Of a DNA stretch of 64,000 nucleotides, positions 45,840-54,940 are shown in pieces. Position numbers and translations under genes: made by a program. How positions within the stretch are numbered: position 1 is the first letter of the stretch; every line of letters begins with the position of its first letter. The stretch covers positions 1-64,000 of the forward strand of contig JACVCO010000009.1 of assembly GCA_016741995.1 (NCBI GenBank), written 5' to 3'. Source of the stretch: Hydrogenophaga sp. (GTDB lineage Bacteria; Pseudomonadota; Gammaproteobacteria; Burkholderiales; Burkholderiaceae_C). The notes below the pieces were generated by a model that was not told the DNA's origin, searched no databases, and saw nothing but the letters and a program-made list of their open reading frames with translations.

Positions 45840-47879
45840 ATGGTCATGAAGCCGCCCCGCTGGCCTTTGTGGGGCGCATTGCTGCTGCTGCTGACGGCCT
45901 TGCTGGTCGTGCTGGTGTTCCTCGCGGGCGAGTACGAAGAAAGCCGCGATCAGGCCGCGCTCGATCAGGACGCGCTGGGCGTCACCGGTGACGTGCGCTC
46001 CGGCCTGTTGCGCAACGTGCAGACCCTGCAGTCGCTGCACGCCTTTTCGCCCACGCCGCAAAGCTGGGAGGCGCCCGCGGCCGATCTGCTGGTGGGCCGG
46101 CGCGAGATCGTGCGCCTGGAGTGGCGCGACGCCGCGCTGCGACCGCTCGCCGAGCGGCTCTCACCCTTCACCAGCGATGTCTTCGGCGCGTTCGGGCGCA
46201 ACCAGTCGCTGCCCGAGGTCCGCCAGGCCTGCGACGCCGCGCGCCGCCTTTCCGGGCCGGCCTATTCGCCCAGCTACTTCTGGCCCATGCGCGACGGCCG
46301 TGGCATGGAAGTGATGGAGCTGTGCCTGCCGCTGACGGAGGCCGGCGTGGTGCGTGGTTACCTGGTGGCCACCTACTCGCTGCGCGGCATCCTGGCCGAA
46401 CTCACCGAACCGGCCACGCTGCGCGGGCGCGGCCTGAGCTTCGCCGAGGTCGACGGCACGCGCCTGGCGGTGCTGCAGGCCCTGAATGCACAGCGCCGCG
46501 CCTTGCGCGCGCAGGCGCTGCTGGATCTGCCCGGCCACACCCTGCTGATGCAGCTGGAGAGCCCGCGCCGCGCACTCGGCCTGTTTCCCAACGTGCTCAC
46601 CGCGGTGGTGGGCGCGCTGTCGATCGCGTTGCTGGTGGTGCTGTACCTGCTCGCCCGCGACATGCGCCGGCGCCAGCACGCCGAGGAACGCGCGGCCGAG
46701 GCGCTGGCCTTTCGCAAGGCGATGGAAGACTCGCTCGTCACGGGCCTGCGCGCGCGCGACATGGCCGGGCGCATCACCTACGTGAACCCGGCCTTCTGCC
46801 AGATGGTGGGCCTGAGCGCCGAGCAGCTCATCGGCACCGGTCTGCCCGCGCCGTGGTGGCCCCCCGAGCTGGTGGACGAATACCAGCAACGCCAGGCCGT
46901 GCGCCTGGCCGGCAAGACGCTGCCGCGCGAAGGCTACGAATCGGTGTTCCAGCGCAGCGACGGCACGCGCTTTCCGGTGCTCATCATCGAAGCCCCGCTG
47001 ATCGACGCGCGCGGCGTGCAGACCGGCTTCATGAGCGCCATCATCGACCTCACCGAACAGCGCCAGATCGAGGACCTCAACCGCGCCTCGCAGGACCGCT
47101 TGCAGGCCACCGCGCGGCTCGCCACCGTGGGGGAGATGGCCTCGCTCATCAGCCACGAACTCAACCAGCCGCTGGCGGCCATCGCGAGCTACGCCAGCGG
47201 CACGCTCAACCTGCTGCAGCGCGACGGCAGCGTCGCCACCACCGACATCGACGGCGCAATCCGTCGCATCGCCGAGCAGGCCGACCGCGCCGGCCGCGTG
47301 ATCCGCGGCGTGGCCGATTTCGTGCGGCGGCGCGACCAGGTGCGCGAGGACGTCGCGCCGCAGCGGCTCATCGACGCCATCACCACGCTGCTGACCCTGC
47401 AGGCCAAGAAGCAGGGCATCCGCCTGGCCATCGAGATCGCGCCCGCCACGCCGGCCGTGCATTGCGACCGCACCATGGTCGAGCAGGTGCTGCTCAACCT
47501 CGCGCGCAACGGCATGCAGGCCATGCCCCTGGGTGATCCATCCACCGCCAGCGGCCTGCGGTGGTTGCGCATTGCCATCGCGCCGGCCCCGTCGGCGCCG
47601 CACGGCGGCCCCGGCTGGGTGCGCTTCGACGTCATCGACCACGGCCACGGTCTGCCGGACGAGGTGTCCCGGCGCATCTTCACGCCCTTCTTCACCACCA
47701 AGGCCGAAGGCATGGGGCTGGGCCTGAGCCTGTGCCGCACGGTGATCGAACAGCACGGTGGTGCGCTGTCGTTCGAGCCCGTGCAACCGCGCGGCACGCG
47801 CTTCTCGTTCACGCTGCCGGTGGCGCCGGCCACCGCTCCCGCGCCCGACGCCAGCAGCGCCGCGGCCTCGGTGGCCTGA
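45840..47879 (+). CDS. PAS-domain sensor histidine kinase (DctS-like)
   Basis: A 679-residue membrane kinase. Two membrane helices (about residues 9-29 and 255-277) flank a periplasmic sensor domain of about 230 residues. A cytoplasmic PAS domain (MAGRITYVNPAFCQMVGLS) follows, then the H-box SLISHELNQPLAAI (His about residue 439) and a HATPase domain with MGLGLSLCRTVIEQHGG. The architecture matches DctS, which senses C4-dicarboxylates. The FixJ-type regulator begins 23 bases downstream. No Dct transporter is in the window. Confidence 0.92.
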   Translation: MVMKPPRWPLWGALLLLLTALLVVLVFLAGEYEESRDQAALDQDALGVTGDVRSGLLRNVQTLQSLHAFSPTPQSWEAPAADLLVGRREIVRLEWRDAALRPLAERLSPFTSDVFGAFGRNQSLPEVRQACDAARRLSGPAYSPSYFWPMRDGRGMEVMELCLPLTEAGVVRGYLVATYSLRGILAELTEPATLRGRGLSFAEVDGTRLAVLQALNAQRRALRAQALLDLPGHTLLMQLESPRRALGLFPNVLTAVVGALSIALLVVLYLLARDMRRRQHAEERAAEALAFRKAMEDSLVTGLRARDMAGRITYVNPAFCQMVGLSAEQLIGTGLPAPWWPPELVDEYQQRQAVRLAGKTLPREGYESVFQRSDGTRFPVLIIEAPLIDARGVQTGFMSAIIDLTEQRQIEDLNRASQDRLQATARLATVGEMASLISHELNQPLAAIASYASGTLNLLQRDGSVATTDIDGAIRRIAEQADRAGRVIRGVADFVRRRDQVREDVAPQRLIDAITTLLTLQAKKQGIRLAIEIAPATPAVHCDRTMVEQVLLNLARNGMQAMPLGDPSTASGLRWLRIAIAPAPSAPHGGPGWVRFDVIDHGHGLPDEVSRRIFTPFFTTKAEGMGLGLSLCRTVIEQHGGALSFEPVQPRGTRFSFTLPVAPATAPAPDASSAAASVA

Positions 47880-47902
47880 AGGGCGGCTCCTATCATCCGC
47901 CC

Positions 47903-48532
47903 ATGACCGAGTTTCCCGACGCCAAGATCTACCTGGTCGACGACGACGCGGGCGTGCGCGAGGCGCTGGCCTGGCTGCTGCGCACGCGCCGGCTCGTGAG
48001 CGACGGTTTCGACAGCGCCGAGGCCTTCCTCGCCGGCGCCGCGGTGGCGCAGCGCGAACCGGAGGTGCCCTGCTGCGTGCTGCTGGACGTGCGCATGCCG
48101 GGCATGAGCGGGCTGGCGCTGTTCGAGCGGCTGCGTGTGCTGCCCTGGTACGCGGCCATGCCCGTCATCTTTCTCTCGGGCCACGCCGACGTGCCCACCG
48201 CGGTGGACGCCGTCAAGCGCGGCGCCTTCGATTTCTGCGAGAAGCCCTTTTCCGACAACGCCCTGGTCGACCGCGTCGAGCAGGCCTTGCGCCAGTCGGC
48301 CGGCGAGCTGGCCCAGCGCGCCGTGCAACGCGGCCTGCAGCAGCGCCTGGCCAGCCTCACCGAGCGCGAGCGCGACGTGATGAACCTTGTGGTGGCGGGC
48401 CTGCCCAACAAGCTCGTGGCCGATCAGTTGCAGATCAGCGTGCGCACGGTCGAGGTCCACCGCTCGCGCGTGTTCGACAAGATGGGCGTGAAGTCCGCCG
48501 TCGAACTGGCCAACCTGTTGCGTAGCGCATGA
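47903..48532 (+). CDS. Response regulator, FixJ/NarL (LuxR HTH) family (DctR-like)
   Basis: A 209-residue regulator. The receiver domain has DDD near residues 13-15, phospho-acceptor Asp62 in LLDVRMPGM and Lys114 in CEKPF. The C-terminal LuxR-type HTH (about residues 151-205) contains LTERERDVMNLVVAG and SVRTVEVHRSRVFDKM. It is paired with the upstream PAS kinase, as in dctSR/fixLJ pairs. It probably activates transporter genes elsewhere in the genome. Confidence 0.95.
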   Translation: MTEFPDAKIYLVDDDAGVREALAWLLRTRRLVSDGFDSAEAFLAGAAVAQREPEVPCCVLLDVRMPGMSGLALFERLRVLPWYAAMPVIFLSGHADVPTAVDAVKRGAFDFCEKPFSDNALVDRVEQALRQSAGELAQRAVQRGLQQRLASLTERERDVMNLVVAGLPNKLVADQLQISVRTVEVHRSRVFDKMGVKSAVELANLLRSA

Positions 48533-48553
48533 ACGCCGCGCCGGGGGCAGGGG

Positions 48554-48715
48554 TCAGTCGGCGCGCGGCGGTGGCCGCGATTCGTGTCCGGCGCGCTTTT
48601 CGCGCTCCACGTCGTCGGGCAGCTCGCCTTTCTTGCGGCCAGAGAACATGGTCCACCACACGATGAACACCAGAAGAACCAGCGCACCAAGCGCTTCGAG
48701 CAACAGCAAAGTCAT
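48554..48715 (-). CDS. Small single-pass membrane protein
   Basis: A 53-residue protein: one hydrophobic helix (MTLLLLEALGALVLLVFIVWWTMF) followed by a basic, hydrophilic tail (SGRKKGELPDDVEREKRA). The ORF-track start at 48766 would add a Pro/Arg-rich stretch; the ATG at 48715 gives a clean N-out or N-in helix. Its start codon overlaps that of mltA on the other strand. I do not recognise the family; similar small ORFs are common in Burkholderiales. Confidence 0.7.
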   Translation of the reverse strand: MTLLLLEALGALVLLVFIVWWTMFSGRKKGELPDDVEREKRAGHESRPPPRAD

Positions 48716-49868
48716 GGATCGGGAAACGGTGGGCCGCGGCCTGCGGTGGCTCATGGCCGCGGGCATTGTAGGCAGCCTGCTGGCTTGCGCCGGCGCGCCG
48801 GTGGTGGTGCCCGAGCCCCGCCCCGGGGTACACGACGGCGCCCCGGCGCCCGCGGTGCAGCAACGCGCGCGCAGCCGCTGGGTGGCGGTGGACTGGCGCG
48901 AGTTGCCCGGCTGGGGCCAGGACGCCTTGCACGAGGCGTGGAACGCGCTGCTGCGCGGTTGCGAGAAACCCGCGGCCGGCTTCGAGACCGTGTGCGCCGA
49001 AGCGCGCCCGCTGTCGATCGCCGGCGCGGCCGAACAGCAGGCCTGGCTGCAGCGGCGGTTGCAGCCCTACCGCGTGAACGAGATCGACGGCCGCCCGCCG
49101 GAAGGCCTGCTCACCGGCTACTACGAACCCATCCTCGACGCGGCGCGCCAGCCCACGGCCACGCAGCGCGTGCCGCTGTACGCGGCGCCGCCCGGCCTGC
49201 CCGCCGCGTCCAGCGGCCAGCGCTGGTATTCGCGCCAGGAGATCGACACCCTGCCCGAGGCCCAGGCCGCGCTGCGCGGGCGTGCCATCGCCTGGCTGGC
49301 CGATCCGATCGATGCGCTCGTGCTGCAGATCCAGGGTTCGGGGCGCATCAACATCACCGAGCCCGATGGCCGCGTGTCCGCGGTGCGCCTGGCCTTCGCG
49401 GGCCACAACGGGCACCCGTACCAGAGCGTGGGCCGCTGGCTGCTCGACCAGGGGGCGATCCGCGAAGGCTCGTGGGACGGCATCCGCGCCTGGGTGCGGC
49501 AGAACCCGCAGCGCCTCAACGAGATGCTGTGGGCCAACCCGCGCACCGTGTTCTTCCGCGAAGAGGCGCTGAGCGATTTCGATGCGCGCTTCGGCCCGCG
49601 CGGTGCGCAGGGCGTGCCGCTCACACCGGGGCGCTCGATCGCGGTCGACCCGCTCAGCATTCCCTACGGCACACCGGTGTGGCTGGCCACGCAGGGGGCG
49701 GCGCTCAACACGCAGCGCCTGGTGCTCGCGCAGGACACGGGCGGCGCCATCGTCGGTGCCGTGCGGGCCGACCTGTTCACGGGCTGGGGCGGCTGGAACG
49801 ACGACACCTACCGCCTGGCGGCCTCGCTCAAGCAGCCGCTGCAGATGTGGGCCTTGTGGCCGAAGTGA
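48714..49868 (+). CDS. mltA: Murein transglycosylase A (MltA)
   Basis: A lipoprotein of up to 384 residues that cleaves glycan strands of peptidoglycan. A signal ending in the lipobox LLAC (GIVGSLLAC) is followed by the MltA domain (PPEGLLTGYYEP, VLQIQGSGRI) and a C-terminal 3D domain with LAQDTGGAIVGAVRADLF, whose Asp residues include the catalytic acid. The ATG at 48714 is used; a GTG at 48729 or the ATG at 48753 would also leave a usable signal peptide. It is convergent with the polysaccharide operon. Confidence 0.93.
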   Translation: MDRETVGRGLRWLMAAGIVGSLLACAGAPVVVPEPRPGVHDGAPAPAVQQRARSRWVAVDWRELPGWGQDALHEAWNALLRGCEKPAAGFETVCAEARPLSIAGAAEQQAWLQRRLQPYRVNEIDGRPPEGLLTGYYEPILDAARQPTATQRVPLYAAPPGLPAASSGQRWYSRQEIDTLPEAQAALRGRAIAWLADPIDALVLQIQGSGRINITEPDGRVSAVRLAFAGHNGHPYQSVGRWLLDQGAIREGSWDGIRAWVRQNPQRLNEMLWANPRTVFFREEALSDFDARFGPRGAQGVPLTPGRSIAVDPLSIPYGTPVWLATQGAALNTQRLVLAQDTGGAIVGAVRADLFTGWGGWNDDTYRLAASLKQPLQMWALWPK

Positions 49869-49874
49869 CCTGCG

Positions 49875-50573
49875 TCAAGGCCGCGCCGCGTCGCGCAGCG
49901 GCGCCCCGGGCACGCGCGAGGTCGCTGGGGCTTCGTCGCCCGGTAGCGCACTCGCCTGCGCCGGCAACGAAGCCTCGTCGCCCCTCGGGCCGATGAGCAG
50001 GAACGCGCCCGCCACGAGCACGGCACCGGTGCCGGCCCATGCCAGCCGGCTGCGCGTGGGCCACCCGCGGGCCGGTGCCTGGCCGCGGGGCAGCGAAGGC
50101 CTGGGCAGCATCGGCCGCGGGCGCATGGGCACACGCGGCGGCGCGGCGCGGTGTGGCGGTGCCTGTGGCGACGAGAGCTGGTCCTTGGCCAGGTTGACCC
50201 GTGTGGCGGCGTCGGCCGGCCAGCGCTCGCCCTCGGCGCTGAAGTCCGGGTGCGTCAGGCGGATCATCAATCGGTAGTGCTCGCGCAGTTGCGTGGGCTC
50301 GAAGCCGGGGCTCAGGCCCAGCAGGGTGAAGGGGTCGGCCCCCGGGCGCAGCATCACCGTGCGCACGAAGTAGCGCGCGGCGCGGCGCAAGGCCTGTTCG
50401 GCCGCGGGCGTCACCTGCAGGCCGGCCACCGGGCGCGCGCTGGCCAGCAGGATCACGCTGTCGATGTGCTCGAACAGCGGGCGCGGCTCGCGCAGCGCCA
50501 CCGGGTACCGCCCGGGCGCGCGTTCGAAGTCCAGCAAGGCGGGTTGCAGGTGGCGCCACGGCGGCGGGTTCAT
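49875..50573 (-). CDS. J-domain membrane protein at the end of the polysaccharide operon
   Basis: A 232-residue protein. A J domain lies at about residues 80-135 (DPFTLLGLSPGFEPTQL, HPD intact at 108-110), followed by a Pro/Arg-rich linker (about 138-176), one membrane helix (about 177-196) and an extracytoplasmic tail. The ATG overlaps the Wzc-like stop (ATGA), so it is part of the operon. It should recruit a DnaK-family chaperone to the membrane, perhaps for assembly of the Wza-Wzc machinery. That role is inference. Confidence 0.85.
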   Translation of the reverse strand: MNPPPWRHLQPALLDFERAPGRYPVALREPRPLFEHIDSVILLASARPVAGLQVTPAAEQALRRAARYFVRTVMLRPGADPFTLLGLSPGFEPTQLREHYRLMIRLTHPDFSAEGERWPADAATRVNLAKDQLSSPQAPPHRAAPPRVPMRPRPMLPRPSLPRGQAPARGWPTRSRLAWAGTGAVLVAGAFLLIGPRGDEASLPAQASALPGDEAPATSRVPGAPLRDAARP

Positions 50574-52984
50574 GCGCTCGCTGCCGACGAGGGACCCAGT
50601 GTCGGTTCGATGCGGGTGCCCGCGGGCAGCGGAACCGGCGGGGGCGCGGGGGCGTGCCGGGCCGCGCGCGGCGGGTTCGGCCCGGCCTGCGCATAGCCGT
50701 GCCCGTAATAGACGGCATAGGCGCGGTCGCCGGTGTGCTCGTCGCGCGCGTGCGTGAGCGCCACGCCCATGGGGCTCAGGCCCGCCGAACGCAGGCGGCG
50801 CAGCGCGTCCTTGACGCTGTCGTTGCGGGTCGCCCCGGCCCTCACCGTCAGCACGATGTTCTGGACCTGGTTGCCCAGCACGATGGCGTCGGAGATGCCC
50901 AGCAGCGGCGGGCCGTCGATCACGATCTGCTGGTACCCCAGGGCCTGCGCCTGCTCCAGCAGCAAGCCCAGGCGCGGGCCCATCAGCAGCTCCACCGGGT
51001 CGGGCGGCACCGGGCCCGCGGTGATCAACGACAGGTTGGCCACCGCGGTGTCGCGGATCAGCACGTCGCAGTCGAGGTCCTCGCTCAGGAAGCTGGACAG
51101 GCCACTGTCGTTGTGCACCTTGAGCATGGTGTGCATCCAGCCCTTTCGCATGTCGGCATCGATCAGCAGGACCCGCTGGCCCATCTGCGCGAAGTTGATG
51201 GCGAGAGCCAGCGCCGTGGTGCTCTTGCCCTCGCCCTTGCCGCAACTGGTCACCATGAAGCGTTGGGGGGCGCCCTCGGCGTTGCTGAACTGCAGCGCGG
51301 TGCGCATGGAACGGTAGGACTCGGCGAAGGTGCCGCGCGGCTCGTGGTGCGCCAGCAGGGCCACCGGTTCCTTGCGGCCCCGCTCGGGCCGGGTGAAGGG
51401 GATCAGCCCCAGCAGCGGCAGGTGGTACCGGGCCTCGATGTCGTTGGCGTTCTTCACCGAGTCGTCCATCTGCTCGCGCAGCAGCGCCAGCAGCATGCCC
51501 AGGAACAGGCCCAGCATCGCACCCAGGCCCACGTTCACCTTCATGTCGGGTGCGGCGGGCAGCAGCGGCACCGAGGCCTCGTCGATCACGCTCACGTTGT
51601 TGGTGGTGATGCCGGCCGTCACGCTCACCTCCTTCAAGCGCTGCAGCAAGGTGTCGTAGACCAGCCGGTTGGAATCGAGCTCGCGGGTGAGCAGGTTCAT
51701 GTCCACGCTGCGGTCCTGCACGGTGAGCACCTCGCTGCGGCTGCTCGCCACCTTGTTGCGCAACAGGCCTTCGGCCCGTTGGGCGGCGATGTACTGGCCC
51801 TGGATGCTCGCGAGGATGTTGTTCACCTCGGTCTTGATGCGCCCATCGAGCTCGGCGATCTGGGCCCGCGCCTGCACCATGGCCGGGTAGTCCGGCTTGA
51901 ACACCGAGCGGTTCTTGGCGTAGTCGGCCTCGAGCCTGGCGCGCTGTTCCTTGTAGGCGCGGATGGCCTCGTTGGTCACCGCCTGCGGGGCGCTCTCCGG
52001 GTTCAGCCGCACCTGGTTGTAGAGCGTCTCGGCGCGGATGCGGTCCTGCTCGGCCTTGGCGAGCGCCGCGGAAAAATCCACGAAGGTCTGGGTGGCTGCG
52101 CTGCCCTTGTCGCCGAGGTTCAGGATCTCGTTCTGCTTGGCGTAGGTGTTGATGACCCGCTCGCTCTCTTCCAGCTTCGCCTTGGTCTGGCGGATCTGCT
52201 CCTCCAGGTACTCGCGCGCGTAGACCGACGAATGCATCTTGCGTTCGATGTGGGTGGCGATGAAGGACCTGGCCAGCGTGTTGGCGATGGCCGCGGCCCG
52301 TTCGGGGTCGGGGTTGCTCACGCGGACCTGGACCAGGCGCGAATTGCGGATGGGCTCCACGCTCACCGACTGCTGGAACTGCGCCACCGCGGCGGCCCGG
52401 CTGGGCGGGCCGGTGTTGTCGGGCGCGGGGGCGATCAGCGCGTGCAGCCTCGCCCACCAGGTGCTGGCCCAGGCCGCGGCCTGCTCCAGTGGATCGCCGC
52501 TGCTGGCCTGCGCGGCGCGCGCCTGCACGGCGTCGAGGGGCGCGGGGGCGGCCGCCCGGGGTTGGTACAGGCCCATGTCGTCGATGACGCGCTCGGCCAG
52601 GCTGCGGCTCTTGAGCAGCTCGACCTGCGTACGCAACTGCAACTGCTCGGACAGCGGGCCTTCGTCCACCTCGACCTCGGTGTTGAAGCCCACCACCTTC
52701 TGCGCCACGCGGTCGATCTGCAGCAGCGTCGTGCTCTCGTACCGCGGCGTGAGGGTCAGCGTGTAGGCGAGCGCCACCAGCGCGCACATGGTTGCGACGC
52801 CAACGATGGTTCGCTTGTGCCGCGCCAGCGCGCGCCAGATGGTCTTGAGGTCGAGGCGGTCCGGTGCCTCGCTGCCGGGGTCGACCCGGGTGTACACGCG
52901 CTCGGACAGGGCGGCCTCGCGGCGCCAGTCCGGCGGGCCTGCGGCGCCGGGCACCGCGGGGAGCGGGTGGTGTTCGATGGCCAT
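50570..52984 (-). CDS. Wzc-like chain-length determinant/tyrosine autokinase
   Basis: An 804-residue inner-membrane protein. An N-terminal Wzz domain with a first membrane helix (about residues 58-80) is followed by a long coiled periplasmic region, a second helix near residue 485 and a cytoplasmic BY-kinase domain: Walker A GKGEGKSTTA (about 583-592), Walker A' VLLIDADMRKG, and a C-terminal Tyr cluster (RAYAVYYGHGYAQ). Cycles of tyrosine autophosphorylation control polymer length and export. It starts 13 bases after the Wza-like gene. Confidence 0.94.
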   Translation of the reverse strand: MAIEHHPLPAVPGAAGPPDWRREAALSERVYTRVDPGSEAPDRLDLKTIWRALARHKRTIVGVATMCALVALAYTLTLTPRYESTTLLQIDRVAQKVVGFNTEVEVDEGPLSEQLQLRTQVELLKSRSLAERVIDDMGLYQPRAAAPAPLDAVQARAAQASSGDPLEQAAAWASTWWARLHALIAPAPDNTGPPSRAAAVAQFQQSVSVEPIRNSRLVQVRVSNPDPERAAAIANTLARSFIATHIERKMHSSVYAREYLEEQIRQTKAKLEESERVINTYAKQNEILNLGDKGSAATQTFVDFSAALAKAEQDRIRAETLYNQVRLNPESAPQAVTNEAIRAYKEQRARLEADYAKNRSVFKPDYPAMVQARAQIAELDGRIKTEVNNILASIQGQYIAAQRAEGLLRNKVASSRSEVLTVQDRSVDMNLLTRELDSNRLVYDTLLQRLKEVSVTAGITTNNVSVIDEASVPLLPAAPDMKVNVGLGAMLGLFLGMLLALLREQMDDSVKNANDIEARYHLPLLGLIPFTRPERGRKEPVALLAHHEPRGTFAESYRSMRTALQFSNAEGAPQRFMVTSCGKGEGKSTTALALAINFAQMGQRVLLIDADMRKGWMHTMLKVHNDSGLSSFLSEDLDCDVLIRDTAVANLSLITAGPVPPDPVELLMGPRLGLLLEQAQALGYQQIVIDGPPLLGISDAIVLGNQVQNIVLTVRAGATRNDSVKDALRRLRSAGLSPMGVALTHARDEHTGDRAYAVYYGHGYAQAGPNPPRAARHAPAPPPVPLPAGTRIEPTLGPSSAASA

Positions 52985-52997
52985 GGAGGGTCCCCTG

Positions 52998-53699
52998 TCA
53001 CTTGAACGGGTTGAGGGTGCTCAGGATGTCGCTGAAGAGCGAATCGCGCAGCGCGGTCCGCCGGGCATTGCGCTGGACCACGATCACGTCGTCCGCGCGG
53101 ATGTCCGGGTCCTGGACCTGACCGGCGCGCACCTTGTCGAGGTCGTAGCTGAACTGCTCGCGCGCGCCGCCGCTGCCGTGCCGGTAGACGACGATCTGGT
53201 TGATGTCCGCATACGGGGCGAAGCCACCCGACAGCGCCAGGGCGCGCAGCAACGTGAGCTGCCCCGTCACCGGATAGATGCCGGGGCGGATCACCGCGCC
53301 TTCGATGGAGACGCGTTGCGTGGTGAACTCCTTGATGAAGAGCGAGACCTGCGGGTCCTGCAGGTACTTCTCGCCGTAGCGGTCGGCGATCAGCCGCTCC
53401 GCGGCCTGCGCCGTGAGCCCGGCCACCGGCACCTGGCCAATGAGCGGCAGCGAGACCTCGCCCGAGGCATTCACGCGCACGTCGCGCTTCATGTCGGGCA
53501 CGCCGAACACGTCGAACTGCATCAGGTCGTTCGGTGAAATGCGGTAGTTCGCATCCATGCCCTCCGCGGGTGGCGCGCTCATCGCCGGCGTGGTTCCGCT
53601 GGCGTCTGGCGCGGCGCTGGTTGCAACAGGCGTCTGGGCGTGCAGGGGCAGGGCCGCTGCCGCGATGGCCCAGGCCATCAGGATGGGTTGTGGGCGCAT
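52998..53699 (-). CDS. Polysaccharide export protein (Wza-like)
   Basis: A 233-residue secreted protein with a signal peptide (LMAWAIAAAALPLHAQ), a Poly_export domain (YRISPNDLMQFDVFGVPDM, VSLPLIGQVPVAG) and a SLBB domain (VSIEGAVIRPGIYPV). It is shorter than E. coli Wza (379) and lacks an obvious lipobox cysteine, so it may act with a separate outer-membrane partner. The first 22 bases overlap the end of the upstream glycosyltransferase gene. It pairs functionally with the Wzc-like kinase. Confidence 0.92.
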   Translation of the reverse strand: MRPQPILMAWAIAAAALPLHAQTPVATSAAPDASGTTPAMSAPPAEGMDANYRISPNDLMQFDVFGVPDMKRDVRVNASGEVSLPLIGQVPVAGLTAQAAERLIADRYGEKYLQDPQVSLFIKEFTTQRVSIEGAVIRPGIYPVTGQLTLLRALALSGGFAPYADINQIVVYRHGSGGAREQFSYDLDKVRAGQVQDPDIRADDVIVVQRNARRTALRDSLFSDILSTLNPFK

Positions 53700-54940
53700 G
53701 TCGCTTCTCCTTTCCGGCCCAGGGCCAGCAATTGGGCTTCGAACCGGCGCAGGACGGCGTCCTGGCTCAGCGAGGCTTCGGCATGGCGCCGGCCGTTGGC
53801 GCCCAGTTCGGCGCGCAGGGCCGGGTCGGCCGCCAGCACGCGCAGGGCCTCGGCCATGGCGGCGGGGTCGTCGGGTGGCACCACCAGGCCGCAGGCGGCG
53901 TCCTGGGCCACCACCTCGCGGAGTTCGGTGTCGGGCCATGCGGTGGCCAGCACGGCGCGCCCGCTGGCCAGCATGCCGGTGAGCTTGGAGGGCATCACCA
54001 GGTCCGCCGCGTCGGCCCGCTGCGGCAGCAGGTGCACGTCGGCCAGGCCGAGCCAGTCGTTGAGCCGCTCCGGCGGTTGCAGGTCCATGAAGCGCACGTT
54101 GGGCAGGTCGGCGCAGCGGGCCTGCAGATCGGCCCGCCCCGAGCCGTCGCCACCCAGCACGAACTGGATGCGCGGTTCGTCCTGCAACAGGCGGGCCACC
54201 TCGGCGAGCACCTCTAGCCCCTGCTTGTTGCCCATGTTGCCGGAGTACAGGGCCACCACGGCGTCGGGCGCCAGGCCGAGCTCGGCGCGGTAGGTGCTGG
54301 GGGTGGCCAGCGGTGCGATGCCGCCGATGTCCGCCCAGTTCGGGAGATGCACCAGGCGCTGTGGCGCGACGCCCTTGCTCAGTGCACGGTCCCGCATGCG
54401 TTTGGATATCGTGGACACGCGGTCCGAACGGCGCATCAGCCAACGCTCGACGCGTTCGACGCAGTGGCGCAGTGCCCGGCCCTTGATGAGACCCAGTTCG
54501 AACGCGGCGTCGACCTCGTGGTCCTGAATGTGCAGCCAGCTCCTCGCGCCCCGCAGCGAGGCGAAGGTCACCGCGGCGGGCGCGCACACCAGCGCGGGCT
54601 CCACCGTCCACACCACGTCGGGCTTCCACCGCCACTGGGCCCACAGCACCGGCAGGCTGGTCAGCGCGAAGCTGGCCAGGTGCAGCAGGCGCTTGAGGCC
54701 CCCGGGCTGGCGCGGTACCCACAGCGGTGCGCGCATCACATGGACGCCTTGCCACGACTCGCTGCGGTATTCGTGCCCGCTGTGCCCGGCGCCCACCTGC
54801 CAGGCGGGGTAATACGGGGGCGCGGTGATGACGCGCACCTCGTGCCCCGCGGCGGCCAGCCATTGCGCCATCTCGCCGGTGTACTTGCCGATGCCGGTGG
54901 GCTCGGGCGCGAAGTTGATGCCGTAAATGAGCAGCTTCAT
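53678..54940 (-). CDS. Glycosyltransferase, GT4 family (WcaI/WbuB-like)
   Basis: A 420-residue GT-B enzyme. The N-terminal acceptor domain begins MKLLIYGINFAPEPTGIGKYTGEM, typical of WcaI-like transferases. The donor-binding C-terminal domain contains ALYSGNMGNKQGLEVL and the sugar-nucleotide site LPQRADAADLVMPSKLTGMLASG. The ATG at 54940 overlaps the GH16-like stop (ATGA). It likely adds a sugar to the lipid-linked repeat unit on the cytoplasmic face; the sugar is unknown. Confidence 0.93.
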   Translation of the reverse strand: MKLLIYGINFAPEPTGIGKYTGEMAQWLAAAGHEVRVITAPPYYPAWQVGAGHSGHEYRSESWQGVHVMRAPLWVPRQPGGLKRLLHLASFALTSLPVLWAQWRWKPDVVWTVEPALVCAPAAVTFASLRGARSWLHIQDHEVDAAFELGLIKGRALRHCVERVERWLMRRSDRVSTISKRMRDRALSKGVAPQRLVHLPNWADIGGIAPLATPSTYRAELGLAPDAVVALYSGNMGNKQGLEVLAEVARLLQDEPRIQFVLGGDGSGRADLQARCADLPNVRFMDLQPPERLNDWLGLADVHLLPQRADAADLVMPSKLTGMLASGRAVLATAWPDTELREVVAQDAACGLVVPPDDPAAMAEALRVLAADPALRAELGANGRRHAEASLSQDAVLRRFEAQLLALGRKGEATCAHNPS

